Numbered from the stretch's first letter, positions 46,001 to 46,618 are shown. The stretch: 64,000 nt of DNA from Melitaea cinxia (GCF_905220565.1 NC_059398.1:7773177-7837176); one strand, 5' to 3'. Notes: a model not told the origin generated them from the letters alone. Program-made: numbers and translations.

Positions 46001-46618
46001 CAGTCATTGGGTTATCTTATCTTCATAACGTATAAGTTTCTCGCTAGAAATTATTACAGAAAAAATAAGGTACATGGACTATATTCGTTACAAACAAAAG
46101 ATACATTTTGTAAAGTCTAACTCATTGGATATAACTTTCAAATTAAACAAGCTTACGTCATTTACAATTCTAGCGGAACTTTTGGAAATATTATCAGCTG
46201 GTCTTCTAACGGGCGACACTGCCGAGATAGTTTCGGCGGCAAGAGCAGTTTGGGCGTTGGCAGCTAATAACCATCGGGTACATTTTCTTGATATTTGTGT
46301 ATAGTAATTTAACTACTATTGTATACTTGAAAGTTCATGATAATTATTCTTACTTTGTTATACTGTTAGTATTTCTAGTTGGTATAAAATATTCATATAT
46401 TAAAGATATTATTCGATATACGTGAAGGATGCTACTATAATTTTTGATGTTTTTAACGTTAACGCTGTTTTCAGGCGAAACTAGTTCTGCGTAGTGCGGC
46501 TATACCAGCGGCCGTGCAGTCGTCTCTACAGCGGCTACAAAGAAACGTGTCGGATGAAGCGACACAGCGCGCTGTACAACTCCTCACCTACACGCTAACT
46601 GTGTTAAAAACTACTTGA
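848..46618 (+). CDS. Rttn: Rotatin (Ana3)-like centriolar protein, 3' half, 18 exons
   Basis: Exons as read: 848-1045, 1669-1873, 3695-3861, 9975-10244, 12565-12785, 16984-17128, 18573-18703, 31859-31967, 33251-33473, 35137-35297, 36791-36955, 37225-37494, 38467-38624, 39162-39360, 39758-39927, 45601-45805, 46174-46277, 46475-46618. Every junction uses GT/AG, the phases match at all 17 introns, and the frame stays open for about 1,080 residues to a TGA. The product is rich in leucine and alanine helices, as in armadillo-like repeat proteins. The C-terminal segment (AVWALAANNHRAKLVLRS, then QRAVQLLTYTLTVLKTT) resembles the end of rotatin as I recall it. Rotatin acts in centriole assembly and is about 2,000 to 2,200 residues long, so this would be its C-terminal half. 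The identification rests on recalled similarity and needs a search. Another armadillo-like protein is possible. The exon chain itself is better supported than the name. Confidence 0.62.
1046..1668. other. Intron 1
   Basis: AT-rich noncoding DNA. It holds one Rep-4 tail at about 1315-1400 and nothing else that I recognise. Confidence 0.6.
1315..1400 (+). repeat. Rep-4 fragment (CTGGACATAGGCC)
   Basis: It reads CAGCCTATTGCAATCCACAG, then CTGGACATAGGCCTTCCCAA. This tail is widespread in Lepidoptera. Other copies are at 24115 and, inverted, within 33880-34235. Confidence 0.65.
1669..1873 (+). CDS. Rotatin-like gene, exon 2
   Basis: The acceptor is TATGTTCAG and the donor GTAAGG. It enters with two bases (phase 1 matches exon 1) and leaves in phase 2. 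It reads EEAWRSAVTVRWWWAA to TDALDLLL, helical and GC-rich. Confidence 0.7.
2085..2250 (+). repeat. Diverged interspersed repeat, paired with 48900-49080
   Basis: A GC-rich block (CCCCGGGCGGCACACGAAAG, then a purine-rich tract and TTTTTTCAATT) matches 48900-49080 in the same order. The function is unknown. Confidence 0.5.
2590..3260 (-). mobile_element. Non-LTR retrotransposon, C-terminal ORF2 fragment
   Basis: On the minus strand an open frame from 3253 to 2816 reads VLVPTLVCGSESWVWQKKHE, then KCGLKEDVV-like text (RCGLKEDVVTKIEKGMLRWF) and GHVERM. This is the conserved post-RT C-terminus of a common insect LINE. The 3' part (ACATACATACATATAATCAC) matches the 3' region that usually follows. 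There is no RT core, so this is a 5'-truncated dead copy. Confidence 0.75.
3261..3694. other. Unclassified stretch of intron 2
   Basis: It contains a GC-rich block (CCCAGCAGAGCCCCGCATGC and following) and a purine-rich block (GGGAAAGGGAAGGATAGG). It may be more of the adjacent LINE or an older repeat. No protein similarity seen. Confidence 0.35.
3695..3861 (+). CDS. Rotatin-like gene, exon 3
   Basis: Only the ACAG at 3691-3694 keeps the frame from exon 2; the closer AGs at 3674 and 3677 do not. It reads YAQLIPAAGAQEMAGLPWQH to AYMDNMPKE and ends at GTGACA in phase 1. The Gypsy LTR begins only 40 bp past the donor. Confidence 0.65.
3902..4167 (-). repeat. Gypsy 3' LTR (left copy)
   Basis: 266 bp, the same as 8950-9215. 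Read on the minus strand it has a TATAAAA box (plus strand about 4084-4090) and an AATAAA signal (plus strand 3955-3960). It begins with a TGACGG/CCGTCA inverted pair. No clear polypurine tract is seen on its internal side. Confidence 0.92.
4168..4710 (-). other. Gypsy untranslated 3' region with short degenerate repeats
   Basis: Between the integrase stop and the 3' LTR lie several imperfect units of about 30 bp containing GCTAGACTGG or ATCCCTATAG (about 4370-4580). No envelope frame is present. Confidence 0.6.
4711..5979 (-). pseudogene. Gypsy integrase region (pol C-terminal part, after the stop)
   Basis: This is the same frame as the gag-pol ORF, beginning just after the TGA at 5982-5980. 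It has an H2C2 zinc-binding region (HSEIKHLGY, then CVICKSSKG), a retroviral-type integrase core (D in LHLDLTGKL, D in IADRGRSYDN, E in GQVERVMRTL) and a GPF module (YKGPFKITAVLENDRYELKH) near the C-terminus. The integrase motifs look intact. It is marked as a pseudogene only because the stop separates it from the rest of pol. Readthrough or a sequencing error are alternatives. Confidence 0.85.
5980..8970 (-). CDS. Gypsy Gag-protease-RT-RNase H polyprotein, stop before integrase
   Basis: 996 codons. Residues 1-230 are a Gag-like helical region. Two CCHC knuckles follow at about 237-250 (CNFCGRLGHRGHEC) and 281-294 (CYVCGDPGHVVSGC). The aspartic protease motif is FDSGSEC at about 338. Reverse transcriptase shows LPFGLKNAPQVFQ-like text (MPFGLKNAPQVFQR) and YMDD at about 648. 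RNase H has HTDASSDGYGAVL at about 797, then YELETLAVV and TDCNALK. Gag and pol share one frame, with no frameshift site. The ATG at 8970 lies inside the 5' LTR, so the first seven codons belong to the terminal repeat. It terminates at TGA 5982-5980. Confidence 0.9.
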   Translation of the reverse strand: MSAPDPTSEVSDPPPLSSVTEQMAVFSSGIEAIFKKIAENLTTSQGAQASLPKLINFDPDEPEADIVNWCALSELIITKKNLEGVDLILALTHSLKGRAAMCLAKIQTDKISWPAIKEILISKFSKPMMIQDYFDQIIKFRIDVKESPAEAGIRLWELIEKIPDCNMPEKVITGFAISILSQCDDKIRRELNSVVINNKNQLFRTLRSFNLKRRFEDPASTESEAKRFRITPFRGSCNFCGRLGHRGHECRDKIRLISKSSPIPAKSDLPRPSVANSRPAVSCYVCGDPGHVVSGCPMRYKKKEDGAPGATSTSSKQVNVCARTSRGVLQISGIQLPFIFDSGSECSLIKQSCIKSLKGEQFHEQVSLKGLGGSKLVSSIQIKCPTKIQSVTLEVMYHVLPDNNLSDDVLLGRDILNAGVSVSLSDDGLTFFKTKNTNCCKVSSTFDEKTVDTDLDGKDRERLFEILEKYSNNFIEKLPTTQITTGELRIDLIDPTKTVHRRPYRLSPTELKVVDKKVQELLDVNIIRESTSPFASPILLVKKKDGSDRLCVDYRELNSNTRPDSYPLPLISDQIDKLNGAKFFCSIDMASGFHQIKVHEDSVEKTAFVTPTGQYEYLTMPFGLKNAPQVFQRAINSALKPLNDDRILVYMDDVLSVSETADEGLSRLDKLLDTLSNAGFSFNFKKCKFMKKEIEYLGYVISAGKLKPNPRKVQALQDAPKPKNAKQVRQLIGLATYFRQFIPNFSKLLRPLYPLTSGKGPVIWTAEHDRIHGEIVKYLVTEPVLKIFDPSLPIELHTDASSDGYGAVLIQKYDGLPHVVAYFSRKTSDAESRYHSYELETLAVVKSIEHFRHYLYGRKFTVYTDCNALKSSHSKKDLTPRVHRWWAILQSYDFDIVYKEGKNMAHADFLSRNSPLDNQDLQSKSKMVNFSELEKGWLSVEQQRDSEISNIINKIRSNELPSEILRTYDIRQGILYRKIERNKTTKWLPILPHSLI
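8950..9215 (-). repeat. Gypsy 5' LTR (right copy)
   Basis: 266 bp, apparently identical to the left copy. The promoter TATAAAA lies at about 9132-9138 on the plus strand. The Gag start codon is 20 bp inside its inner end, and no TGG-starting tRNA primer site follows it. Confidence 0.92.
9216..9512. other. Intron 3 between Gypsy LTR and SINE
   Basis: AT-rich DNA with no recognisable feature apart from the TATATATATT that abuts the LTR. Confidence 0.5.
9513..9868 (+). mobile_element. tRNA-derived SINE
   Basis: The head is tRNA-like: GCATTGGCGCAACGGTC resembles an A box and GGTTCGATCCC (9573-9583) is a perfect B box for RNA polymerase III. The body contains CCGTGGTCTGGGTGTTTATG and GAGAGCACGTTAAGCCGTCG. 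The 3' part carries GGGATATTACAGACTGAAGC, a tail shared with lepidopteran retroelements. Related copies: 24690-24960 (inverted), 18930-19065, 32885-33025, 61725-61800. Confidence 0.82.
9975..10244 (+). CDS. Rotatin-like gene, exon 4
   Basis: The acceptor is TTTTATTAG and the donor GTAAGT, phase 1 at both ends. It reads ALSWIISSFIGSDAVIISLL to DLKNFHMLG, 90 residues predicted as amphipathic helices. It is AT-rich, in contrast to exons 1-3. Confidence 0.8.
10626..11411. mobile_element. MITE-like element with about 28-bp inverted ends
   Basis: The left end is TATAGTTCGCGTCATGTAAA (10626 on). Its inverted match ends at about 11411 (TACATGACGCGAACTATATA), with a third, inner copy of the right end at about 11151-11178. 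There is no ORF. TA at both edges suggests a Tc1/mariner-type TA target. The nature of the parent transposase is not shown. Confidence 0.6.
11412..12564. other. Rest of intron 4
   Basis: AT-rich noncoding DNA. No gene, strong repeat or RNA signature seen. Confidence 0.5.
12565..12785 (+). CDS. Rotatin-like gene, exon 5
   Basis: The acceptor is GTGTTCCAG and the donor GTACGT. It enters in phase 1 and leaves in phase 0. It reads YLNELIRCVRYAAYSRYCKL to LVHAKAIPPQ, joining the previous exon as an uninterrupted leucine-rich helical region. Confidence 0.8.
12786..13599. other. Intron 5, 5' part
   Basis: Mostly unclassified AT-rich DNA. About 13045-13185 resembles a decayed inverted Rep-3 copy (CCCCAGGAGCT, TGTGATCTTTTGTAAGG). 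Confidence 0.4.
13600..14230 (-). mobile_element. Non-LTR retrotransposon RT fragment
   Basis: The minus-strand frame 14193-13954 contains PNGVPQGSHMGPLFFVIYIN and a decayed catalytic box (MFDDDLKIY where F/YADD is usual). Downstream, in broken frames, the text still resembles the thumb and C-terminal region (YNCLV, then RSILEYNSPIW-like). Truncated at both ends and inactive. Confidence 0.72.
14818..15378 (-). pseudogene. C-terminal part of an uncharacterised transposon protein
   Basis: It reads NIKLGLIKQFVKGLDKNGNC, then DGPQIRSLIKDSNFTDIM, LHFLHNHLDYIPANLGDL, SEEQGERFHQDL and YWNAHMMADYCWSI. As I recall, this C-terminal region appears in many multicopy arthropod proteins of unknown function. 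The conserved E in SEEQGERFHQ could be the last acidic residue of a DDE/RNase H-type nuclease, but that is an inference. The central part of the protein is missing (see 15362-15751), so this copy cannot be active. Confidence 0.72.
15362..15751 (-). pseudogene. N-terminal cysteine-rich part of the same transposon protein
   Basis: It starts MASSSRVCVNDPNHFCFICG and continues with VCKTCVEFLRLW and HHDDCYFCLVNITGINRKNR. Several CxxC pairs suggest an N-terminal zinc-binding, probably DNA-binding, domain. Similarity stops at about KWEYP, after which the C-terminal ORF takes over in another frame at about 15375. An internal deletion (plus a frame change) has fused the two ends and removed the middle, where family members carry a few hundred residues. 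Confidence 0.72.
16093..16614. other. Intron 5 between Helitron and Rep-3
   Basis: AT-rich noncoding DNA with no recognisable feature. Confidence 0.5.
16615..16893 (+). repeat. Rep-3 SINE-like repeat, plus orientation
   Basis: It runs from GGACATAGCACGAAATATCC through GATGCTTCTAGTGTTGCAGG to GCCGACCTACTTGTATAAAA. The A-rich end suggests retrotransposition. Copies in this orientation are at 20878, 34455 and 61425; inverted copies are at 34809, 50205 and 54130. Confidence 0.75.
16984..17128 (+). CDS. Rotatin-like gene, exon 6 (template of a local tandem array)
   Basis: The acceptor is GTGTGGTTAG (phase 0 from exon 5) and the donor GTGCGT (phase 1 to exon 7). It reads RWSAAWEGGAVRAAV to YVLAALAGHAPLATQLAH. 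Its 3' half with the donor is repeated downstream with an 88-bp period. The first copy is the only one that has an acceptor in the correct phase, so it should be the functional exon. The acceptor has a weak pyrimidine tract. Confidence 0.65.
17071..17455 (+). repeat. 88-bp tandem array of exon 6 3' half plus donor
   Basis: CTACGTGCTGGCCGCGCTGG starts at 17073, 17161, 17249, 17337 and 17425, exactly 88 bp apart (four full units and a partial one). Each full unit holds the exon text, the GTGCGT donor and about 30 bp of intron. Units differ by only a few bases (ACCCGACCTAATC against ACCTGACCTAGTC). 88 is not a multiple of 3, so the frame shifts in each copy. Confidence 0.95.
17490..17550 (+). 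pseudogene. Diverged pseudo-exon copy of exon 6
   Basis: GTGGCGTTAGTGCAACACGC, then ATCGCTCGCCACGCAGCTAC aligns with the exon 6 end (LAGHAPLATQLAH reads here as LVQHASLATQLPH) at roughly three quarters identity by eye. The former donor position is GTGTGT. Confidence 0.6.
17560..17800 (+). repeat. Decamer satellite (CCACTTACCA)n
   Basis: At least ten near-perfect units of CCACTTACCA lie at about 17690-17790, preceded by looser CACTTACTA/CACTTGCTA units. Simple tandem repeat between two pseudo-exon copies. Confidence 0.95.
17848..17910 (+). pseudogene. Second diverged pseudo-exon copy of exon 6
   Basis: GTGCCGTTAGCGCAACATGC, then GTCGATCGCCACGTAGTTCA aligns with the same exon segment but has an in-frame TAG. 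It is followed by ACGTACCATCACTGCTA, matching the intron part of the 88-bp unit, so it derives from the same exon-plus-intron unit. Confidence 0.58.
17911..18572. other. Rest of intron 6
   Basis: A partial match to the units above occurs at about 18000-18065 (TTTTTGCAG, then GATGGTGGCGTTAAG). Otherwise AT-rich with no feature. Confidence 0.45.
18573..18703 (+). CDS. Rotatin-like gene, exon 7
   Basis: The acceptor is GATTGTCAG and the donor GTTAGT. It enters in phase 1 and leaves in phase 0. It reads IEKESLSQYAIEMFSRAGEA to SKTSSHTQ. A Rep-1 tail begins 30 bp past the donor. The next exon is 13.2 kb away. Confidence 0.75.
18733..18865 (+). repeat. Rep-1 tail, copy 3
   Basis: AAAGGTTGTCTGGAAGAGAT, then TTAGCGATAAGACCGCC and TTTACAATAAAG. 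It starts 30 bp after the exon 7 donor. Confidence 0.65.
18930..19065 (+). repeat. Decayed tRNA-derived SINE
   Basis: CAGTCGCGAGTTCAATGACC is a degraded B box region, followed by GTATAGCCCACATAGTTGTG and a GTGGTCTCGTCGG block related to the 9513 SINE body. Confidence 0.5.
19165..19325 (+). repeat. Rep-2 fragment
   Basis: It has an AAAAAAGGGGGGTTATCAA start, then TTCGACTGTATATATA and a GACCGATTTCGATTTTTTT-like block, as at the left end of the Rep-2 copies at 25345 and 30502. 3' truncated. Confidence 0.55.
19326..20416. other. Intron 7 segment with a possible inverted-repeat element
   Basis: AT-rich. GGAACGAAGTTC at about 19870 has its inverse GAACTTCGTTCC at about 20313, which could be the ends of a 450-bp MITE. 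A short tandem ATTGGATTACATATATATT-like repeat lies near 19340-19390. No ORF. Confidence 0.4.
20417..20473 (-). pseudogene. Possible mariner transposase C-terminal scrap
   Basis: The minus strand reads FQLRWQKCINSMGNYFE then stop, like the RWQKxIxxxGxYF ending of mariner transposases. Only 18 residues, so tentative. Confidence 0.38.
20878..21156 (+). repeat. Rep-3 SINE-like repeat, plus orientation
   Basis: GAGGTAGGGCACAGCAGG to GTCGACCTAATTATATAAAA. It includes CGATGCTGCTGGTGTTGCCG and CCGCTTACCATCAGGCGGG. Confidence 0.75.
21157..22489. other. Intron 7 segment, no recognised gene
   Basis: AT-rich. A less AT-rich block at about 21190-21300 may be old coding mobile DNA but shows no readable motif. 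Nothing else supported. Confidence 0.4.
22490..22935 (+). mobile_element. Non-LTR retrotransposon C-terminal fragment, plus strand
   Basis: Across frames it reads YNALVKSLLRYCITVW-like text, then QVERAH and an open frame 22639-22926 with PGQPFRYPTDDLYDEC, LTVRQLFVQTTVFRKHC, GYNRNLTKSR and AQKHFYINGFKIYNFIN. This is the C-terminus of a LINE ORF2. 5' truncated and frameshifted. It is the only LINE fragment here on the host gene's sense strand. Confidence 0.72.
22936..23632. other. Intron 7 segment
   Basis: AT-rich noncoding DNA with a short TGTGTGC/GTGCGTGC run near 23215-23240. No gene seen. Confidence 0.45.
23633..23924 (+). mobile_element. Non-autonomous Helitron
   Basis: It starts TCTATATCAATACAAATAAT and ends CGCGGACGAAGTCGTGGGTA then CAGCTAG before T. 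The GCGGACGAAGTCGTGG 3' motif matches the Helitron ends at 52567 and 52792. No Rep/helicase. Confidence 0.68.
23928..24060 (+). repeat. Helitron 5' fragment
   Basis: ATATATAAAATCGTTGAGTC, then CTTATCACGAAATCTC and TTTGGCAGGGAGG match the Helitron heads at 50760 and 52157. The 3' end is missing. Confidence 0.55.
24115..24265 (+). repeat. Rep-4 fragment
   Basis: CAGTCCACCGCTGGACACAG, CTCATCTTTTTTGCCCATAG and CCACGCTGGGTAGGCGGG match, in inverse, the Rep-4 copy at 33880-34235. Confidence 0.68.
24690..24960 (-). mobile_element. tRNA-derived SINE, minus strand, interrupted
   Basis: Inverse of the 9513 SINE. The B box complement GGGATCGAACC lies at about 24885 and the body complement GACGGCTTAACGTGCTCTCC near 24740. 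About 45 bp (24825-24868) inside it has no counterpart in the 9513 copy and partly repeats the adjoining motif, so it may be a small insertion. Confidence 0.72.
24961..25344. other. Intron 7 segment
   Basis: AT-rich noncoding DNA, no feature recognised. Confidence 0.45.
25345..25785 (+). repeat. Rep-2 full-length copy
   Basis: It starts TTTTTAACCGACTTCAAAAA and ends TTGAAGTCGGTTTTTCTTCG then GCAAACACAATT. AACCGACTTCAA and TTGAAGTCGGTT are inverted ends. No ORF. Confidence 0.75.
25786..26299. promoter_or_regulatory. Upstream region of the nested P450
   Basis: Within it, about 26060-26180 is less AT-rich, with CpG sites (GGTCGCGGTCGCCGCAAGCG) unlike the rest of intron 7. That would suit a promoter or 5' leader. 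No sharp TATA box was found, so the start site is not placed. Confidence 0.4.
26300..28609 (+). CDS. Cytochrome P450, CYP3 clan (CYP6-like), two exons, complete
   Basis: A haem-thiolate monooxygenase of the endoplasmic reticulum. CYP3-clan members in Lepidoptera often act on plant toxins and insecticides; the substrate of this one is unknown. Exons are 26300-27614 and 28446-28609 (phase 1), giving 492 residues, normal for the family. The ATG at 26300 (AAAATG) precedes an N-terminal membrane anchor (YISVMLLVILLSLVIAL). Then come a CYP6-style region (YVGIFQARRPALFLIDVDLV), helix C (WQKMRHIVTPTFSSAKM), the I-helix oxygen site AGLETSATT at about 302, ETLR at about 358, PERF at about 415 and the haem loop FGDGPRSCPG with Cys at about 437. 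The intron splits the last Gly codon of that loop. All key residues are present. Serine-proline (RSCPG) in the loop is unusual for CYP6, where N-C-I/V is common, so the family is left open. Confidence 0.93.
27615..28445 (+). other. P450 intron
   Basis: 831 bp, donor GTATGT, acceptor TGGTTTCAG, phase 1. AT-rich with no recognised insert. Confidence 0.85.
28610..30501. other. Intron 7 after the P450
   Basis: The P450 3' UTR should lie at the start of this stretch. AATAAATAAATAA at about 28978 is a possible polyadenylation signal. The remainder is AT-rich without recognised genes or repeats. Confidence 0.45.
30502..31118 (+). repeat. Rep-2 longer copy
   Basis: It begins TTTAACCGACTTCCAAAAAA and ends TTGAAGTCGGTTTTTTTTTC then GCAAACACAATT. 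It is about 170 bp longer than the 25345 copy because an internal segment (ACCGATTTCGACAAATTT through TACGTTTTATTATACCGC) is an extra diverged unit. Confidence 0.75.
31119..31858. other. End of intron 7
   Basis: AT-rich noncoding DNA leading to the exon 8 acceptor. Nothing else seen. Confidence 0.45.
31859..31967 (+). CDS. Rotatin-like gene, exon 8
   Basis: The acceptor is CACTTTGCAG and the donor GTAAGT. It enters in phase 0 and leaves in phase 1. It reads IFEHEVLRSLEEGNFMEGCL to EYKNYL. It resumes the host frame after the nested P450. Confidence 0.8.
31968..33250. other. Intron 8
   Basis: It contains a low-complexity AATATTTATATT run at about 32370-32460 and a decayed SINE at 32885-33025. 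Otherwise no feature. Confidence 0.5.
32885..33025 (+). repeat. Decayed tRNA-derived SINE
   Basis: GACTGGTTCGAACTCCGGCG is a B-box-like remnant, followed by TTCGTTATAGGCTATATACA and a GTTCGGGTACTTGATGCCC tail. Confidence 0.45.
33251..33473 (+). CDS. Rotatin-like gene, exon 9
   Basis: The acceptor is ATCATTTCAG and the donor GTAAGT. It enters in phase 1 and leaves in phase 2. It reads PNVPLSLLERESEFEVRAQK to GLYRLLF, with a polar linker (QKNNEIELSPCQQFEKPPPT) followed by a helix. Confidence 0.8.
33880..34235 (-). repeat. Rep-4 longer copy ending in (GAT)n
   Basis: TTAGCCACCCCCTCTCTTCC, GTGTCGTAAGAGGCGACTAA and GAGGCCTATGTCCAGCAGTG are a known lepidopteran retroelement 3' region. It runs into a (GAT)n microsatellite at 34206-34236. 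The motif order is the inverse of the 24115 copy; strand assignment is by that comparison only. Confidence 0.68.
34237..34454. other. Intron 9 spacer
   Basis: AT-rich, no feature. Confidence 0.4.
34455..34690 (+). repeat. Rep-3 SINE-like repeat, plus orientation
   Basis: CAGCTCAAAATCTGGAACTA to GCCGACCTAGTCGTATAAAA, with CGATGCTTCTGGTTTTGCAG inside. Confidence 0.7.
34809..35098 (-). repeat. Rep-3 copy, minus orientation, nearly full
   Basis: It starts with a T run and TCACTAGGTCGGCAAACAAG and ends TGCTGTGCCCTACCTC. The first 140 bp are almost the same as 54130-54268. It lies about 38 bp before exon 10. Confidence 0.8.
35137..35297 (+). CDS. Rotatin-like gene, exon 10
   Basis: The acceptor is ATGGTTCAG and the donor GTATTG. 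It enters in phase 2 and leaves in phase 1. It reads CASWSGVRERAAVRGAACRA to LATLTPVDE. It is extremely GC-rich and bracketed by repeats on both sides (Rep-3 upstream, Rep-2 downstream). Confidence 0.75.
35319..35700 (+). repeat. Rep-2 copy lacking its left end
   Basis: It begins within the family at GTATGTTCGGGGATAAC, about 30 bp after the exon 10 donor, and ends GCCTGCAAACACAATT. It retains TGATAAGGAAACCAGGATCT and ATCCCAGAGAAATCGAGAG. Confidence 0.75.
35775..36197 (+). repeat. Rep-2 full-length copy
   Basis: TTTTTAACCGACTTCAAAAA to TTGAAGTCGGTTTTTTCTTC then GCAAACACAATT. It is very similar to the copy just upstream, so the pair forms a direct repeat around 35701-35774. Confidence 0.78.
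36198..36790. other. End of intron 10
   Basis: AT-rich noncoding DNA, no feature. Confidence 0.45.
36791..36955 (+). CDS. Rotatin-like gene, exon 11
   Basis: The acceptor is TTAATTGCAG and the donor GTATAA, phase 1 at both ends. It reads DMDSECVSASTYALHLLAML to LLQALENND. This is a typical helical armadillo-like segment. Confidence 0.8.
37225..37494 (+). CDS. Rotatin-like gene, exon 12
   Basis: The acceptor is AATTTACAG and the donor GTATTA, phase 1 at both ends. It reads FQESAIHCITELARSISHKK to DKNKCLASQ, 90 residues, AT-rich codons. The middle part (RLGAGDSARNDCQPE) looks like a loop. Confidence 0.8.
37495..38466. other. Intron 12
   Basis: It holds a retroelement-like tail at about 38150-38272 (GGGACTGGCATGTCCTTGTA, then AATCAATAAAAGAAAAAAAA) with a polyadenylation-like end. 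Otherwise AT-rich. Confidence 0.5.
38150..38275 (+). repeat. Poly(A)-ended retroelement tail
   Basis: GACTGGCATGTCC, GGACAAAAGTCCC and AATAAAAG plus an A run look like a retrotransposed 3' end. Parent unknown. Confidence 0.45.
38467..38624 (+). CDS. Rotatin-like gene, exon 13
   Basis: The acceptor is CGCTGTGCAG (phase 1). It reads ERWQRVCAALAALQRASARV to SLHGRPAE. I chose the donor GTCATT because it gives the phase 0 that exon 14 needs. It is a weak match, so the 3' end is less certain than the others. Confidence 0.62.
38625..39161. other. Intron 13
   Basis: An (AAATA)n-like run at about 38733-38750 and AT-rich DNA. No gene. Confidence 0.5.
39162..39360 (+). CDS. Rotatin-like gene, exon 14
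   Basis: The acceptor is CTGGTTTCAG and the donor GTAAAG. It enters in phase 0 and leaves in phase 1. It reads EPTLNTLDAVLTLITSSMYE to TFTNGCAK. Confidence 0.8.
39361..39757. other. Intron 14
   Basis: AT-rich until the acceptor of exon 15. No feature. Confidence 0.5.
39758..39927 (+). CDS. Rotatin-like gene, exon 15
   Basis: The acceptor is GTGTTCCAG and the donor GTGTGC. It enters in phase 1 and leaves in phase 0. It reads WGGACACVCGRSVLQQVCAL to CRTIIIK. GC-rich. The next intron carries the mariner relic and the LINE. Confidence 0.75.
40070..40700 (-). pseudogene. Mariner-family transposase relic
   Basis: The minus-strand frame 40581-40354 reads SSYDIAENLKIDHKTVLTYL, then KDGYTKMLDIWVPQDFTERN, the helix-turn-helix and linker region of mariner transposases (usually LDVWVPHEL). 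Further on in other frames are FSRNKVVLS-like and GKTTHSEFLLSTADK-like pieces (GKNHPFEFLLSTADKT). Several frameshifts and stops. The first and last parts are decayed and no clear inverted terminal repeats were found. Confidence 0.72.
41100..41340 (-). repeat. Two tandem units in the LINE 3' region
   Basis: TTATATTTATTCATTTGTG, then TTTATGTTTATTTATCCA is repeated about 105 bp later as TTATATTTATTCATTTATG, then TTTATGTTTATTTATACA. Confidence 0.65.
41308..44073 (-). CDS. LINE ORF2: endonuclease and reverse transcriptase
   Basis: 921 residues from the first start-like codon, but the frame is open upstream (it reads TFYYTNIRSLCKSGKFDELK across 44073) and overlaps the end of ORF1. The N-terminal apurinic-like endonuclease shows LTETW, the FGDFNIDL core and SDHK at its end. 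The reverse transcriptase has YRPISVLPVISKVFE, FIDLQKAFDTVSH, GIPQGSVIGPLLFLIYVNN and the catalytic YADD. The C-terminus runs to KLKKYILE with no zinc knuckle or RNase H. All catalytic boxes are present, so the copy may be active or only recently dead. The clade (CR1, Daphne or jockey) needs a tree. Confidence 0.92.
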   Translation of the reverse strand: MCKSGKFDELKCILSAVQNVIHLIILTETWIRNESDAKSFSLPNYKHIYNYRLDKRGGGVSIFIHNSLQYDILEDICDDDVHYLWIYLRKYSINIGAIYNPGRKHLYTFLDKYTMQLENKKRSIVFGDFNIDLLSETSETLYYKEMLQTTGYDILNKIDIKYCTRETTTTKTILDHICSNIHNEKFHLSIIDSPLSDHKQIYVELLKHGHNPLQRTSYEAINYISLYESMKKNILNNEEHNYTTLESYILEKIKTNKIKKVKILNLPQKDWINRNITNGIYRRNHLWKKLKGNPTNETLKRQFLTERNNLHKLIRNTKQEFYYNSFKNCKNDSKKLWSLINTLANNKIKNYSYLPTLIVSGKTINNGNDICEKFNIFFSSIGSELAQKIPKYHPNEFINTMTYLNEEPEHIITHFEPCTIKEVKNIIKSLDKSCSTGIDGISTKSLICDLIVKNLTDCINKCLATGTFPNSLKIAKITPIYKSGPKTDPGNYRPISVLPVISKVFESVIYRRLMAHLESLSFLSTQQYGFRQKSGTVSAVIDLITKINTEIDKKNFCLGIFIDLQKAFDTVSHSLLLAKLKNLGLSGPAYDIFQSYLETRTQVVKIGTPGYTSNPQRLTCGIPQGSVIGPLLFLIYVNNVTNINLTGHITLYADDTCLFYFGKNLTELVKQAQQDLRQYSIWCQCNLLTVNEKKSSYMIFSAKNKKIPDDISLRINDEILRRSHQEKYLGLILDDKLTWRPHIEHLKSKLTQFIGALRRMSSCIPPKIRYMLYNALIKSKLTYLIEVWGSAAKTNIMPLQRAQNKAIKVLFQYPKLTPTSMLYKTTKILNLEQIYTVNICMLIKKILSGHIRMQTAFIKREYTHNLRNTHKLKLITPRTGYGKRNILYDGVMRYNKLPNEIKICENLSTYKSKLKKYILET
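44184..45176 (-). CDS. LINE ORF1: coiled-coil nucleic-acid-binding protein
   Basis: 330 residues as drawn. The likely start is the ATG within IRMSVQRSPIRGSGSGSEPD, about 33 residues in. A low-complexity serine-glycine and basic N-terminus is followed by a coiled coil at about residues 95-165 (NENLIEENLKLRSELSEIKS). Then comes a domain with RIERQKNIIIAGIHEL and KIFRLGKNK, followed by DQTPAQRNYMNHLKEELDRR. The arrangement is like ORF1 proteins that chaperone LINE RNA. No CCHC knuckle. It overlaps the open upstream end of ORF2 by sharing its stop region. Confidence 0.85.
   Translation of the reverse strand: MKDLFAINYQTIIQQKKYPAANKVQVRYNICLIRMSVQRSPIRGSGSGSEPDLSAMSRYDAFVGQRKRKLPDMEVDINSELQKYRYDMVSLLEKSTENQNIKIAQLIREELADIKKEIRCIKIMNENLIEENLKLRSELSEIKSSHKTMQEQINFLETDLHALKSSKTDKPAEKSLLSCNEDTVLEIQQRIERQKNIIIAGIHELKNNNLEQRQSYDRDEVVKLIKSIFSECPDPVKIFRLGKNKPEKSRLLKVCFTTAETAKYLLQNQPKNSRNIRLYSDQTPAQRNYMNHLKEELDRREKNGDLDLTIKYIKNVPKIVKKQSKNGAQL
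45201..45600. other. End of intron 15
   Basis: AT-rich. May contain the LINE 5' UTR. No feature assigned. Confidence 0.4.
45601..45805 (+). CDS. Rotatin-like gene, exon 16
   Basis: The acceptor is CGCAATCCAG and the donor GTCAGT. It enters in phase 0 and leaves in phase 1. It reads SDVLSCTSRARGRSGGHAAH to HHRLAFLQS. One of the most GC-rich exons of the gene. Confidence 0.72.
45806..46173. other. Intron 16
   Basis: 368 bp, AT-rich, nothing recognised. Confidence 0.6.
46174..46277 (+). CDS. Rotatin-like gene, exon 17
   Basis: The acceptor is ACAATTCTAG and the donor GTACAT. It enters in phase 1 and leaves in phase 0. It reads ELLEILSAGLLTGDTAEIVS to AVWALAANNHR. This is the segment most like the C-terminal armadillo-type repeat of rotatin. 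Confidence 0.8.
46475..46618 (+). CDS. Rotatin-like gene, last exon with stop
   Basis: The acceptor is CTGTTTTCAG, phase 0. It reads AKLVLRSAAIPAAVQSSLQR to LTYTLTVLKTT, ending in TGA at 46616-46618. No strong AATAAA was found just downstream, so the transcript end is not placed. Confidence 0.82.
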   Translation, partial: AKLVLRSAAIPAAVQSSLQRLQRNVSDEATQRAVQLLTYTLTVLKTT

